A stretch of DNA of 64,000 bases from Gammaproteobacteria bacterium (GTDB lineage Bacteria; Pseudomonadota; Gammaproteobacteria; S012-40), in the NCBI GenBank assembly GCA_015487785.1, contig WFPC01000004.1, positions 25,810 through 89,809 of the forward strand, read 5' to 3'. The stretch's first letter is position 1; each line of letters opens with the position of its first letter. Positions 18,222 through 30,132 of the stretch are shown one piece after another. The translations under genes were made by a program, and so were the position numbers. The notes under the pieces were generated by a model. It ran no database searches. It saw nothing but the letters and a program-made list of their open reading frames with translations, and was not told the DNA's origin.

Positions 18222-18671
18222 ATGATCGCAATACAACCGAGACGCGCCCACGCCGGTTTCACCCTGATCGAGGTCATGGTGGTCATCGTCATTCTCGGCA
18301 TCCTCGCCGCCATCGTGGTGCCACGGGTGATGGACCGACCAGACACCGCACGCATCACCAAGGCCAAGCAGGACATTCGTACCCTGGAAAGCGCGCTCAA
18401 TCTCTACAAACTGGACAATTTCAGCTATCCCAGCACCGACCAGGGGCTGGAAGCCCTGGTGCGCAAACCCTCGGGCACGCCGGAACCGCGCAACTGGAAA
18501 GAGGGTGGTTATATCGACCGCTTGCCCAAGGATCCCTGGGGTAACGACTATCAATACCTCAATCCCGGTGTGCACGGCAGCATCGATATCTATAGTCTGG
18601 GCGCCGATGGCCAGGAAGGCGGTGAAGGCATCAATGCCGACATCGGCAACTGGAACCTGAACGAGGGTTGA
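18222..18671 (+). CDS. gspG: Type II secretion major pseudopilin
   Basis: GspG is the main pseudopilus subunit. The 149-residue prepilin has the short basic leader [12 protein letters not shown], cut by the prepilin peptidase before [20 protein letters not shown], with Glu at +5. It continues with the calcium-site region typical of GspG ([34 protein letters not shown]). ATG at 18222 is chosen because it gives the canonical leader; a longer frame starts at 18093. The 167-bp upstream gap, shared with the divergent pentapeptide gene, must hold a promoter, but I could not identify one with confidence. No gspO prepilin peptidase is in the window. Confidence 0.96.
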   Translation: MIAIQPRRAHAGFTLIEVMVVIVILGILAAIVVPRVMDRPDTARITKAKQDIRTLESALNLYKLDNFSYPSTDQGLEALVRKPSGTPEPRNWKEGGYIDRLPKDPWGNDYQYLNPGVHGSIDIYSLGADGQEGGEGINADIGNWNLNEG

Positions 18672-18713
18672 TGTTGGTGAGGTCTCCGGGCTAGGGTCCG
18701 GACGGGTTTTCCC

Positions 18714-19232
18714 ATGGACAGCAGCGGGCAGCGCGGTTTCACCCTGCTGGAGTTGCTTGTGGTGATATTGATCATCGGTCTGATCAGCAGCTTCGCCGTG
18801 CTGAGCGTGGGCGGGCGGGACGATGCCCTGCGAGAACAGAGCCGGCGCCTGGTGGCGCTGATTCGTCTGGCCGGCGAAGAGGCCATCATCAATGCCACCG
18901 ACCTGGCCCTGCGTCTGCGCCGGCAAGGCTATGCCTTCGCCCAACTGGCACCCGATGGTCGCCTGCAGCCCTTGCAGGACGAAGACGGGGGCAGCCTGCG
19001 CCCACGCACCCTGCCCGAGGACATTCATATCCGTTCGGCACGCATCAATGGCCTGGAAGCCGACCTGGAGGCTACCGAGGATGCCCAGGGAGGTGCCGTG
19101 ATCTTGCTGTATGCCAGTGGCGAGATGACTCCCTTCGAGATCGAACTGCAAGCTGCCGACGGTGGTCGTTATCGTCTGCGCGGTGAATTCAACGGCGTGG
19201 TGAGGGAACCCGAGCGTGTATCGGCGCGTTGA
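18714..19232 (+). CDS. gspH: Type II secretion minor pseudopilin H
   Basis: A 172-residue prepilin with leader MDSSGQRG and processed N-terminus FTLLELLVVILIIGLISSF. It belongs to the minor pseudopilins at the pseudopilus tip. The remainder is a beta-rich globular domain (LALRLRRQGYAFAQLAPDGR). It overlaps gspI by 17 bp, indicating coupled translation. Assignment as GspH rests on gene order and the H-type length. Confidence 0.9.
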   Translation: MDSSGQRGFTLLELLVVILIIGLISSFAVLSVGGRDDALREQSRRLVALIRLAGEEAIINATDLALRLRRQGYAFAQLAPDGRLQPLQDEDGGSLRPRTLPEDIHIRSARINGLEADLEATEDAQGGAVILLYASGEMTPFEIELQAADGGRYRLRGEFNGVVREPERVSAR

Positions 19233-19599
19233 CAGGCAGGCGGGCTTCACCCTGATGGAGGTGTTGGTGGCCCTGGCGGTGCTGGCCATCGCCCTGGCGG
19301 CGATCATCCAGAGCGTGGCTGCCAGCAACAACAATACCGCCTACCTGCGCGATCGCACCCTGGCCCACTGGGTGGCCATGAACCGCATCGCCGAGGTGCA
19401 GGTTCTGCACCAGTGGCCCGCCCTGGGTAGTGAGACGGGTAGTGAGGAAATGGCCAATCACGAATGGTTTTGGCGGCTGGATGTGAGCGATGCCGGCATC
19501 GAGGGCGTGCGCCGGCTGGAGGTCAGCGTGCGCCGCGAACGCGACGACCCGCAAGCACTGGCGCATCTCACCGCCCTGGTGGGACGCCCGCAACCATGA
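19216..19599 (+). CDS. gspI: Type II secretion minor pseudopilin I
   Basis: A 127-residue prepilin with leader up to RQAG, then FTLMEVLVALAVLAIALAAI. The GspI-type signature NRIAEVQVLHQWPALG follows near residue 58. It forms the tip complex with GspJ and GspK. Its TGA overlaps the gspJ ATG. Confidence 0.93.
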   Translation: MYRRVDRQAGFTLMEVLVALAVLAIALAAIIQSVAASNNNTAYLRDRTLAHWVAMNRIAEVQVLHQWPALGSETGSEEMANHEWFWRLDVSDAGIEGVRRLEVSVRRERDDPQALAHLTALVGRPQP

Positions 19600-20243
19600 A
19601 GTCGCCACCCAGTCAAGAGGGTTTCACCCTGCTGGAGTTGCTGGTGGCGCTGTCCATTTTCGCCATTCTTTCGGCCATGGCCTATGGCGGCTTGCGGGTG
19701 GTGCTGGACAGCAAGCAGCGTAACGAACAACATGCACAGCGCCTGATCGAGTTGCAGACGGCGCTGAGTTTTCTCCAGCGTGACATCGAGCAGGCGGTGG
19801 GGCGCAGCGTGCGCGATGGCTTCGGCGACGTGCAACCGGCCTGGCGTAGCGGCTTCGGCGCCCGCCTGTTCAGCCTCACCCGGGCCGGCTGGCGCAATGG
19901 CCCGGGTCTGCGCCGCAGCAACCTGCAACGGGTGAGCTATCGTTTCCAGGACGGCCGGCTGGCGCGCCAGTTCTGGCCGGTGCTGGATCGGGCCGACGAC
20001 ACCGAGCCACCGGAGCGGGAATTGCTGACGGGTATCGAGCAGGTGGAGCTGCGTTATCTCGATGCCCAGGGCCAGTGGCGCGACCAATGGCCGCCGCTGA
20101 ATCTGGACCGGGCCGACCCGGCCCTGTTGCCGCGCGCGGTGGAGATCAGCCTCACCCTGGAGGACATGGGCAAGGTGCGCCGGGTGATGCGGGTGGCGCC
20201 GGGTGAGGCGGCGGTGGTGCAGACCTTCGCGGAGGCTTCGTGA
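19596..20243 (+). CDS. gspJ: Type II secretion minor pseudopilin J
   Basis: A 215-residue prepilin with leader MKSPPSQEG and FTLLELLVALSIFAILSAMA. It continues with GspJ-typical LQTALSFLQRDIEQAVGRSV and RVSYRFQDGRLARQFWPVLD. The ATG at 19596, overlapping the gspI stop, is preferred over an upstream GTG because it gives the correct leader. It ends in an overlap with gspK. Confidence 0.93.
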   Translation: MKSPPSQEGFTLLELLVALSIFAILSAMAYGGLRVVLDSKQRNEQHAQRLIELQTALSFLQRDIEQAVGRSVRDGFGDVQPAWRSGFGARLFSLTRAGWRNGPGLRRSNLQRVSYRFQDGRLARQFWPVLDRADDTEPPERELLTGIEQVELRYLDAQGQWRDQWPPLNLDRADPALLPRAVEISLTLEDMGKVRRVMRVAPGEAAVVQTFAEAS

Positions 20244-21262
20244 AACGGCCCCCCGCAACACATCGTGGTGTAGCCCTGATCACCGCCATGCTGGTGACCG
20301 CGCTGGCTGCCACCACCGCGGTGGCCTTGAGTTCGCGCCAGCAGCTCGATGTGCGGCGAACCGCCAATGTCATGGCCGCCGACCAGGCTTATCTGTATGG
20401 CCTGGGCATCGAGACCGTGGCCATGGAATTGCTCGGTGCCTACAGTCGCGAATACGATTACGACGATCCCGCGGTGATATATCAGTCCTACACCTTTCCG
20501 GTGGACGGTGGCCTGGTGGAAGGTGCCCTGCAGGACATGAATGCCCGCTTCAACATCAACAACCTGGTCAAGACCGGTGGTGATGGCGAACAGCCGCCCC
20601 AGGTCAACAGCGTGCAGCGGGAGCGTTTTCGCCGTCTACTCGAACGGGTACTCAACCTCCTGGGTGACGATCCGGCGCGGGCGGAAGGCCTCACCAACGC
20701 GGTGATCGACTGGTTGGACGGGGATCAGGATGTCAGTTTCCCCGGTGGGGCCGAGGATGGCGACTACCTGGCCCAGAATCCGCCCTATCGCAGTGCCAAC
20801 CGCTCCATGAGCAGTGCCAGTGAGTTGCTGCTGGTGCAGGGTTTCGACCGCACCCTGCTGTATGGCAAGACGGTGGCGGGCGAAACCGTACCGGGTTTGT
20901 TAAAGTATGTCACGGCTCTGCCCGATGTCAGTGCACCGATCAATGTCAACACCGCCGATGCAGACCTGTTGCTGGCCTTGTCGCCCTATCTCGACGCGGC
21001 GCGCCTGGAACAGGTGCTCGCCGGCCGGCCGTTCGAGGATATCGGCGCTTTTCGCAACCACCAGGCATTCGACGACTTGAAACAACAGGACCGCCAGAAA
21101 CTGCAGCAGGATCTCCAGGGGCTCACCGTTGCCAGCCGCTTCTTTTTGGTCAAGGCCAATGTGCGCGTGGGTCGCAGCCGGTTGCGTTTCAACAGTCTGC
21201 TGCAGCGCAACGGCAGCCGCGTGGCCGTGGTCTCCCGGGCGCAGGGAACCGACGGCCTATGA
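20240..21262 (+). CDS. gspK: Type II secretion minor pseudopilin K
   Basis: A 340-residue GspK, the large cap of the pseudopilus tip. GTG start at 20240 overlaps the gspJ stop. The leader ends THRG and the helix starts VALITAMLVTALAATTAVAL; as in other GspK proteins the +5 Glu is absent. GALQDMNARFNINNLV near residue 95 and the helix-hairpin-helix-like PINVNTADADLLLAL near 233 are characteristic. It overlaps gspL by 4 bp. Confidence 0.95.
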   Translation: MKRPPATHRGVALITAMLVTALAATTAVALSSRQQLDVRRTANVMAADQAYLYGLGIETVAMELLGAYSREYDYDDPAVIYQSYTFPVDGGLVEGALQDMNARFNINNLVKTGGDGEQPPQVNSVQRERFRRLLERVLNLLGDDPARAEGLTNAVIDWLDGDQDVSFPGGAEDGDYLAQNPPYRSANRSMSSASELLLVQGFDRTLLYGKTVAGETVPGLLKYVTALPDVSAPINVNTADADLLLALSPYLDAARLEQVLAGRPFEDIGAFRNHQAFDDLKQQDRQKLQQDLQGLTVASRFFLVKANVRVGRSRLRFNSLLQRNGSRVAVVSRAQGTDGL

Positions 21263-22470
21263 GGCGTGAGCGCATCGTGTTGCGGTTGCCGGCGGATGCC
21301 GGGGCGCCGGTGCAGTGGCGCCGTTTCGACGAAACGGCGTCGGTCATCGTGGGCCAGGGCAGCCTGGAGGAACTGGCCGCGGACATCGGCAATACCCCGG
21401 TGCAGGCTCTGATACCCGGTGAGCAGGTTTTTGTCACCCGGGTGAATATTCCCACCCAGAACCGCCAACGCCTGCGCAAGGCCATCCCCTTTGCCCTGGA
21501 AGACCAGTTGCTAGACGAGGTGGAGACCCTGCATTTTGCCCTGGGCCAGCGTCGTGGCGACAGTATCGAAGTGGCGGTGGTGGCGCGCCGGCTGCTGGAC
21601 GGCTGGCTCGAGCGCCTGCGCCAGGCTGGCCTGGTGGTGGAGCGCCTGTTGCCCGATGTCTACGCGCTGGCGCCGCAGGCCGACTGCTGGGTGGCACTGT
21701 GGGAAGATACGCGCCTGTTGCTGCGCCCGTCGCGCGCGGCGCCGCTGGTGCTGGACAACGACAGCCTTGGCGAGTTGTTGCCCCTGGTGCTGGACGAGGC
21801 CGGTGACGACCGACCCGAGCGGATTTGCCTGTGGGATGCCCGTGATGGTGCCGTGGGCAGTCTTCCGCTGGACGGTGTGGAGCTGAAACGCCGGAGCAGC
21901 GAAGGCCTGTTGCAATGCCTGTCCGTGGAGGGTCTGCCCGCCGATGCTATCGACTTGTTGCAAGGTGACTACAGTCGCCGCGAGCAGCTGGGCAAGTTGT
22001 GGCGCCCCTGGCGCCTCACCGCGGTGCTGGCGCTGGTGGTGTTCGGTCTGCAGGTGGCGGCCACCGCCTACGACAACAGCCGTCTGCGCCAGCAGAGCCA
22101 GGCCCTGAGGGCGCAGGTGGAAACGGTCTACCGGCAGGCTTTTCCCGAGGCCCGCAAGGTGGTCAATCCCCGGGTGCAGATGCAGCGCAAGCTGGACGAA
22201 CTGCGAGCCGGCGGTGATGGTCAGGGAATGCTGGAGCTGCTGGCGCGCAGCGGCAAGGTGTTGCGCAACAAGCGTGGCCTGGTGCTGCGCAGTATTCGCT
22301 ACAAGCAGGGGGAGCTGGATCTCGAGGTGGAAGTGGCCAGCCTGCAGCAACTGGACGAACTGAAACAGCAACTGACCCGCGAGGCTGGCATGCAAGTGGA
22401 TATTCAGTCTGCTGCCGCCAAGGGCAGCAAGGTGCGCGGTCGCCTGCGGCTCAAGGGTGATTCATCGTGA
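21259..22470 (+). CDS. gspL: Type II secretion platform protein L
   Basis: A 403-residue bitopic protein that couples the GspE ATPase to the platform. The cytoplasmic actin-like domain contains QALIPGEQVFVTRVNIPTQN and RLRKAIPFALEDQLLDEVET. One membrane helix lies near residue 255 (LTAVLALVVFGLQVAATAY). A ferredoxin-like periplasmic domain follows (GLVLRSIRYKQGELDLEVEV). It overlaps gspM by 4 bp. Confidence 0.94.
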   Translation: MRRERIVLRLPADAGAPVQWRRFDETASVIVGQGSLEELAADIGNTPVQALIPGEQVFVTRVNIPTQNRQRLRKAIPFALEDQLLDEVETLHFALGQRRGDSIEVAVVARRLLDGWLERLRQAGLVVERLLPDVYALAPQADCWVALWEDTRLLLRPSRAAPLVLDNDSLGELLPLVLDEAGDDRPERICLWDARDGAVGSLPLDGVELKRRSSEGLLQCLSVEGLPADAIDLLQGDYSRREQLGKLWRPWRLTAVLALVVFGLQVAATAYDNSRLRQQSQALRAQVETVYRQAFPEARKVVNPRVQMQRKLDELRAGGDGQGMLELLARSGKVLRNKRGLVLRSIRYKQGELDLEVEVASLQQLDELKQQLTREAGMQVDIQSAAAKGSKVRGRLRLKGDSS

Positions 22471-22985
22471 AGGCTCTGGTGCAACAGGTACTCAGCTACT
22501 GGATGCAGTTGCGTCCGCGGGAGCAGGCGTTGCTCGGCGTGGCGGGCCTGGTATTGTTGCTGGCCGTGTTGTTCATGCTGGTGTGGGAACCGGTGATGCA
22601 GGAGCACCGGCGACTGCAACAGGGCCTGGTTCAGCAGCAAGAATTGCTGGCCTGGATGCAGCAGTCGGCGGCGGAAGTCAGACGCCTGCAGGCGGGCGCT
22701 GGCCAGAGCCGGCAGGCACGGGCGCGTGGTGGCCAGTCCTTGCTGGCCCTGATCGACAGCACCGCCAAGCGTGCGCGTCTGGGGGCGGCGCTGAAGCGAG
22801 TGGAGCCCGATGGCTCGGGGCGGGTGCGTGTGTGGTTGGAGCAGGCCGCCTTCGACGACCTGGTGCGCTGGCTGGGACAATTGCAGCAGCGCTATGGCGT
22901 GCGGGTGGACAGCATTGCCGTCGACCGGGACGAAAAACCCGGCCGGGTGGCGGCGCGGGTGGTCTTCGCGGGGAGCACTCCATGA
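22467..22985 (+). CDS. gspM: Type II secretion platform protein M
   Basis: A 172-residue protein with GTG start overlapping the gspL stop. The N-terminal amphipathic part QLRPREQALLGVAG is followed by the single membrane helix (LVLLLAVLFMLVWEPVM). A coiled segment and a C-terminal ferredoxin-like domain follow (FDDLVRWLGQLQQRYGVRVD). It dimerises with GspL. The gspN start overlaps its stop by 4 bp. Confidence 0.92.
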   Translation: MKALVQQVLSYWMQLRPREQALLGVAGLVLLLAVLFMLVWEPVMQEHRRLQQGLVQQQELLAWMQQSAAEVRRLQAGAGQSRQARARGGQSLLALIDSTAKRARLGAALKRVEPDGSGRVRVWLEQAAFDDLVRWLGQLQQRYGVRVDSIAVDRDEKPGRVAARVVFAGSTP

Positions 22986-23770
22986 GTCGGGCCGCGCGTC
23001 GTTATCTGCTGCTGGGGCTGCTGGCTTACCTGGTGTTCCTGGCGCAGCAAATGCCGGCCTCGCTGGCGTTGTCCTGGTTGCAATCCCGCTTTGGGGATAC
23101 GTTTGTCGCCTACGGGGTTTCCGGTACCCTCTGGCAGGGGCGGATCCAGCGCCTGGACGTGGCCGGGCGCAGCCTGCGCGATGTCGATTGGCGCTGGCTG
23201 CCGGGCGAGGCGCTGCTGGGGCGGATCGGCGTGGCCCTGTATGCCCGCGTGGATGATGGCTATGTGCAGGCCGAACTGCTGCGCGGGCTCGACGGCGACC
23301 TGTTGTTGCGCGATGTGGACGGACGCCTGGGCATGCCCAAGTTACTGCGCTTGGTGCGGGTTCCCGGCCTCAAGCTCGGGGGCGAGCTGTTGTTGCATCT
23401 CGAGCGCCTGGAGCTGGACGATGACGGCAGGCCGGTGGCTGCGCGGGGGCGTCTGGCTTGGCTGCAGGCGGTCACTCTGTTTCCTCAACGCCTGTCGCTG
23501 GGTGACTTGCAGGCCGTGCTGAGCGAAACAGACCAGGGGTTGCGCGCCCAGCTCAGCGATGCCGGTGGCCCCCTGGTCTTGGACGGCGAGTTGTTGCTCA
23601 GTGATGCCGGTCGCTACACACTCGAATTGCAACTGGCCGCCCGCCAGCGCAATACCCCTCTGGCGCGCGCCCTGCGCATGCTGGGGCGGCCCGACGCCAA
23701 GGGGAGGGTCAGGCTGAAACAAAGCGGCAGCCTGGCCGAGCTGGGGTTGGCGCCGCCGGGCGCGGGCTAA
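22982..23770 (+). CDS. gspN: Type II secretion protein N
   Basis: A 262-residue inner-membrane-anchored protein with an N-terminal helix (RRYLLLGLLAYLVFLAQQMP) and the GspN-typical YGVSGTLWQGRIQRLDVAG, followed by a beta-rich periplasmic domain. ATG at 22982 is selected because it overlaps the gspM stop and starts directly before the membrane helix; the longer upstream frame is a shadow of gspM. It closes the locus; GspN is accessory and missing from many systems. Confidence 0.9.
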   Translation: MSRAARRYLLLGLLAYLVFLAQQMPASLALSWLQSRFGDTFVAYGVSGTLWQGRIQRLDVAGRSLRDVDWRWLPGEALLGRIGVALYARVDDGYVQAELLRGLDGDLLLRDVDGRLGMPKLLRLVRVPGLKLGGELLLHLERLELDDDGRPVAARGRLAWLQAVTLFPQRLSLGDLQAVLSETDQGLRAQLSDAGGPLVLDGELLLSDAGRYTLELQLAARQRNTPLARALRMLGRPDAKGRVRLKQSGSLAELGLAPPGAG

Positions 23771-23908
23771 TGTCTTGTCGCGGCAGCCCTGTGCAGAGCG
23801 GGTCCGGAAAAGCGTTTCCTTCCTTGAGATATCCGGGCTAGACTATCGCCCGGCGTCGCCGCTCCGTAGGCGCGTCTATGCCCGTCGTTCAACTCTTCAG
23901 GAGAAGCT

Positions 23909-25411
23909 ATGGAATTCGGTGTCAAACTGAGCGCGGCTCACAGCCTGCGCAGCCAGTGTCTGGTAGTGCCGTTGTTCGAAACCCGCAAGCTCGCCGGTGT
24001 CGTCGCCGAACTCGACGCCATTGGCGACAAGGCCATCGGCAAGCGAATCAAACAGGGTGACTTCCGCGGCAAGCTGGGGCAGACCTTGATGCTCTATGAC
24101 GTGCCGGGCATCAGCGCGCCGCGTCTGTTGTTGCTGGGATGTGGCAAGGCCCGGAAGTTCGAGGCCGGGGCCTTCGCCAAGGCGGTGGCCGAGGGGGTGA
24201 ATGCCCTCAAGCAGGCCGAGGTGAGCAATGCCGCCTGGTTGATCGAGACCATGGAAGTGGAGGAGCGTGACCTGCACTGGAAGGTTTGTCAGGCGGTGCA
24301 GACGGCCGATGCCGCCTTGTATTCTTTCGATCGCCTGAAGAGCCGCGAGGACGACGATGCGCAACAGCCGGCGCTGAAAAAGATCTGGTGGGTGATTGCC
24401 GACAAGACGCACAAGAGCGAGGCCGAGCGGGCCTGTGCCGAGGGCATGGCCATTGCCAACGGAGTGCGCCTGGCGCGTGACCTGGGCAACCTGCCGGGCA
24501 ACATCTGCACGCCCACCTATCTGGCCCAGCAGGCCGAAGGCTTTGCCAATCACTACGACTGCATCGAGACCGAAGTGCTGGAAGAGCACGACATGGAACA
24601 ACTGGGCATGGGTGCGCTGTTATCGGTGTCCCGGGGCAGTCGCCAGCCGGCCAAGCTCATCCTCATGCATTACCGTGGCGCGCCCGACGACCAGCCGCCG
24701 GTAGTGCTGGTGGGCAAGGGGCTCACCTTCGATGCCGGTGGTATCTCGTTGAAGCCCGCCGCCGCCATGGACGAGATGAAATACGATATGTGCGGTGGCG
24801 CCAGCGTATTCGGCACCCTGCGTGCCCTGGTGGATCTGCAACTGCCCATCAACGTGATCGGGGTGGTGCCCAGCTCGGAGAACCTGCCCGATGGCAATGC
24901 CAACAAGCCCGGCGATATCGTCACCAGTCTGTCGGGCAAGACCATCGAAATCCTCAACACCGATGCCGAGGGCCGGCTTATCTTGTGTGATGCGCTCACC
25001 TATGTGGAACGTTTCGAGCCAGCCGCGGTAATCGATGTGGCCACCCTCACCGGTGCCTGCGTTATCGCCCTGGGCAAGCATGCCAGCGGCCTGTTCAGCA
25101 ACGACGAGGCCCTGGTGGGCGAGTTGGAGGCGGCCGCACAATTCACCCGTGACCGGGTCTGGCGCCTGCCCCTGTGGGACGACTACCAGGAACAACTCAA
25201 GAGCAATTTCGCCGACATGGCCAACATCGGCGGGCGCGAGGCGGGCAGTATCACGGCCGCCTGTTTTTTGGCGCGGTTCGCGGAAAACTACCCCTGGGCC
25301 CATCTCGACATCGCTGGTACCGCCTGGCTCAGCGGCAAGGACAAGGGGGCCACCGGCCGCCCGGTACCCCTGCTCACTCGCTTGTTGATCGAGCGCAGTC
25401 GATCTGAATAG
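23909..25411 (+). CDS. pepA: Leucyl aminopeptidase (M17)
   Basis: A 500-residue cytosol aminopeptidase that removes N-terminal residues from peptides using two metal ions. The M17 motifs are complete: VGKGLTFDAGGISLKP with the metal-binding Lys/Asp, MKYDMCGGA, and the signature NTDAEGRLILCDAL. The C-terminal MANIGGREAGSITAACFLAR is also conserved. AGGAGAAGC precedes the ATG. It is the first gene of a pepA-holC-unknown-valS series common in gammaproteobacteria. A TAGACT at 23839 could be a -10 element but lacks a clear -35. Confidence 0.96.
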   Translation: MEFGVKLSAAHSLRSQCLVVPLFETRKLAGVVAELDAIGDKAIGKRIKQGDFRGKLGQTLMLYDVPGISAPRLLLLGCGKARKFEAGAFAKAVAEGVNALKQAEVSNAAWLIETMEVEERDLHWKVCQAVQTADAALYSFDRLKSREDDDAQQPALKKIWWVIADKTHKSEAERACAEGMAIANGVRLARDLGNLPGNICTPTYLAQQAEGFANHYDCIETEVLEEHDMEQLGMGALLSVSRGSRQPAKLILMHYRGAPDDQPPVVLVGKGLTFDAGGISLKPAAAMDEMKYDMCGGASVFGTLRALVDLQLPINVIGVVPSSENLPDGNANKPGDIVTSLSGKTIEILNTDAEGRLILCDALTYVERFEPAAVIDVATLTGACVIALGKHASGLFSNDEALVGELEAAAQFTRDRVWRLPLWDDYQEQLKSNFADMANIGGREAGSITAACFLARFAENYPWAHLDIAGTAWLSGKDKGATGRPVPLLTRLLIERSRSE

Positions 25412-25460
25412 GGCATGGATTTTGCTGCCTTATCTGGCGTTGCACTGAAATTTGACACCC

Positions 25461-25892
25461 ATGACGCGGGTTGATTTTTACGTGCTCCAGGACGACGCGC
25501 CGGCTGCCCGGGAGCAGTTCGCCTGCCGGTTGGCGGAAAAGGCCTTCAAGCGGGGACACCGGGTTCATCTGCGTACCCGTGATGCACAGCACAGCCAGAT
25601 GCTGGACGACCTGTTGTGGAGCTTTCGTCAGGGCAGCTTCGTGCCCCACCTCCGGCTGGACGAGGGGGCGCAGCAGGCGGGGGAGGATGCGCCGGTGACC
25701 CTTGGTGCCCAAGCGCCGCCCGCGCACAGCGATGTGCTGGTGAACCTGACCGACCAGTTGCCCGAGCTGTCCGCCGGTGTCCAGCGCATCGTCGAGGTGC
25801 TCGATGCCAGTGCGCATACGCGGGCCCAGGCGCGACAACGTTATCGCCACTATCGCGAACAGGGTTTCCGCGTCCACTCGCACACGCTATGA
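25461..25892 (+). CDS. holC: DNA polymerase III chi subunit
   Basis: A 143-residue chi subunit that links the clamp loader to SSB. It begins MTRVDFYVLQDD and continues with AEKAFKRGHRVHLRTRDAQH and DDLLWSFRQGSFVPHLRLDE. The end is LVNLTDQLPELSAGVQRIVE followed by RHYREQGFRVHSH. All are typical of HolC. ATG at 25461 is preferred to the TTG three codons upstream. It lies 49 bp after pepA and 19 bp before the acidic protein gene. Confidence 0.92.
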   Translation: MTRVDFYVLQDDAPAAREQFACRLAEKAFKRGHRVHLRTRDAQHSQMLDDLLWSFRQGSFVPHLRLDEGAQQAGEDAPVTLGAQAPPAHSDVLVNLTDQLPELSAGVQRIVEVLDASAHTRAQARQRYRHYREQGFRVHSHTL

Positions 25893-25911
25893 ATCACAGC
25901 AGGAAAACGCC

Positions 25912-27015
25912 ATGGCCGATTCGACCACAAAGATCAGTTCCGAGCCCGAGGAAAAGAATACCACTCCAGCCTCGTCCGAACTCGAGGACTGGCCCTCGGT
26001 GCTGGACCAGCTCGAGCAGGGCAGCCAGGTGGCCGATGACGACGACAAGGGTGAGCTGTCCTTGCTCGACGAAGCCATAGCGGAACTGGATCAGGCATCC
26101 AAGACCATCAGCACCGTGGCCGGCGAATTCGAATTCGATCTGCCCGAACAACAAGCGACCGAAGAAGACGACAACATCCCCGTGCTGGAGGAAGCCGTCA
26201 GCCTGCCCACCGATTCGCAGGCCGCCAATGAAGCTGCCATTCCCACTCTGGGCGAGTCCGCCATCGTCATTCATGCACAGGAACAGGCTGGAGAGACAGA
26301 GGCCGAGCCCGGCGACGAGGAACGCGAGGAGCTGCTTTCCGAGTTGGAGGTCATTGCCCAGGATCTGAGCCTGCCGGCAGAGGAGGACGCGGACGCCGGC
26401 GCGGAGCTGGTCATGCACGAACAGGAAGAAGCCCTGCTGGAGCAGGCCCTGTCCGGTGACATCGACGCGTCGTCCGGGCACCAGTCTCCTCCCTCCTCCC
26501 TGTCCGGTTTCAGTGATTCCGAGCTGGAACATTTGCCTTCCTTCGTCGAAGCTGTCAGCGAAACCGTGGAATCAGCGGACGACATGCAAGATGCCGCCTC
26601 CGACGAGTCAGTCTCCCAGATGCCGCAGCCCGATCCCGACGAGGAACAAACCCGCGAGGCTGTCGTCGGCGCAGAGCCCGGGCCGAGCCCGTCGGAGGCG
26701 CACGACGCGCCACTCGACACTCCTGGAGCCGTGGCAGCCACGGCGGGCCTGGGCAGCAGCCTGCACGACGCCCTCAGCCGCCGGCTGGAAAGCCTGGTCA
26801 GCGAGGCCATTGCCTCGCTCAACGACGAGTTGCAGCAGCAACTGGCAGGGCGCATGGAGAGTCTGTTGCTGGAAGCAGTGGACCAGGCCATGCCCGGTCT
26901 GATGGAACAACTGGCCAGCGGCCTGCGCCAGCAGGTGCAAAGTCATGTACAGCAAGAACTGCCCCGCATCGTCGGCGACATGCTGGGCAGCATTCGCGTC
27001 GACGAGCAAACCTGA
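25912..27015 (+). CDS. Acidic, largely disordered protein with C-terminal helix, unknown function
   Basis: A 367-residue protein with no signal peptide. Residues 1-280 are dominated by Glu, Asp, Ser and Pro (for example EQGSQVADDDDKGELSLLDE) and are probably disordered. The last 85 residues are helical and Gln/Leu-rich (LSRRLESLVSEAIASLNDEL, QSHVQQELPRIVGDMLGSIR), likely an oligomerisation or binding segment. It sits between holC and valS. ATG at 25912 is preceded by CAGGAAAACGCC, a usable ribosome site. No function is inferred. Confidence 0.8.
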   Translation: MADSTTKISSEPEEKNTTPASSELEDWPSVLDQLEQGSQVADDDDKGELSLLDEAIAELDQASKTISTVAGEFEFDLPEQQATEEDDNIPVLEEAVSLPTDSQAANEAAIPTLGESAIVIHAQEQAGETEAEPGDEEREELLSELEVIAQDLSLPAEEDADAGAELVMHEQEEALLEQALSGDIDASSGHQSPPSSLSGFSDSELEHLPSFVEAVSETVESADDMQDAASDESVSQMPQPDPDEEQTREAVVGAEPGPSPSEAHDAPLDTPGAVAATAGLGSSLHDALSRRLESLVSEAIASLNDELQQQLAGRMESLLLEAVDQAMPGLMEQLASGLRQQVQSHVQQELPRIVGDMLGSIRVDEQT

Positions 27016-27048
27016 CCCGGCGCCCTGTCCCTGGCGAGAGAGCACCTC

Positions 27049-27080
27049 TTGCCTGATCCTGCCCCCGGCTCATGTATAAT
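27049..27080 (+). promoter_or_regulatory. Candidate promoter of valS
   Basis: A perfect TATAAT at 27075-27080 is followed by a GC-rich discriminator (ACGCGC), a pattern typical of growth-rate-regulated translation genes. TTGCCT at 27049 is the nearest -35-like hexamer, though at a long 20-bp spacing. Transcription would start about 20-25 bases before the chosen valS ATG. Confidence 0.5.
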
Positions 27081-27113
27081 ACGCGCTCTTTTTCGAGCCA
27101 CGACGACATGACC

Positions 27114-29939
<2,826 letters not shown>

Positions 29940-30041
29940 GCGCGAAAGTGTATTTCGCCCACATTCCGTGAGCGGGAAATCGCCGCAATCGGGCTGGAGC
30001 TTCGTGCCCGGAGGCCGATACAAACCATTTACAGCCGCAGT

Positions 30042-30069
30042 TTCTCAACACTGCACAACGGGTTATGAT
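30042..30069 (+). promoter_or_regulatory. Possible promoter of the beta-propeller gene
   Basis: TTCTCA at 30042 and TATGAT at 30064 with a 16-bp spacer, about 64 bp before the chosen start codon. Four of six bases match the -35 consensus and five of six the -10. The 193-bp gap after valS shows nothing else convincing. Confidence 0.3.
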
Positions 30070-30132
30070 GAGCCCTCGCAATGGGCCGGCTCGCCTCCCG
30101 GCCCCGGGTCTACGATGATAAAAGGTGTGAGC

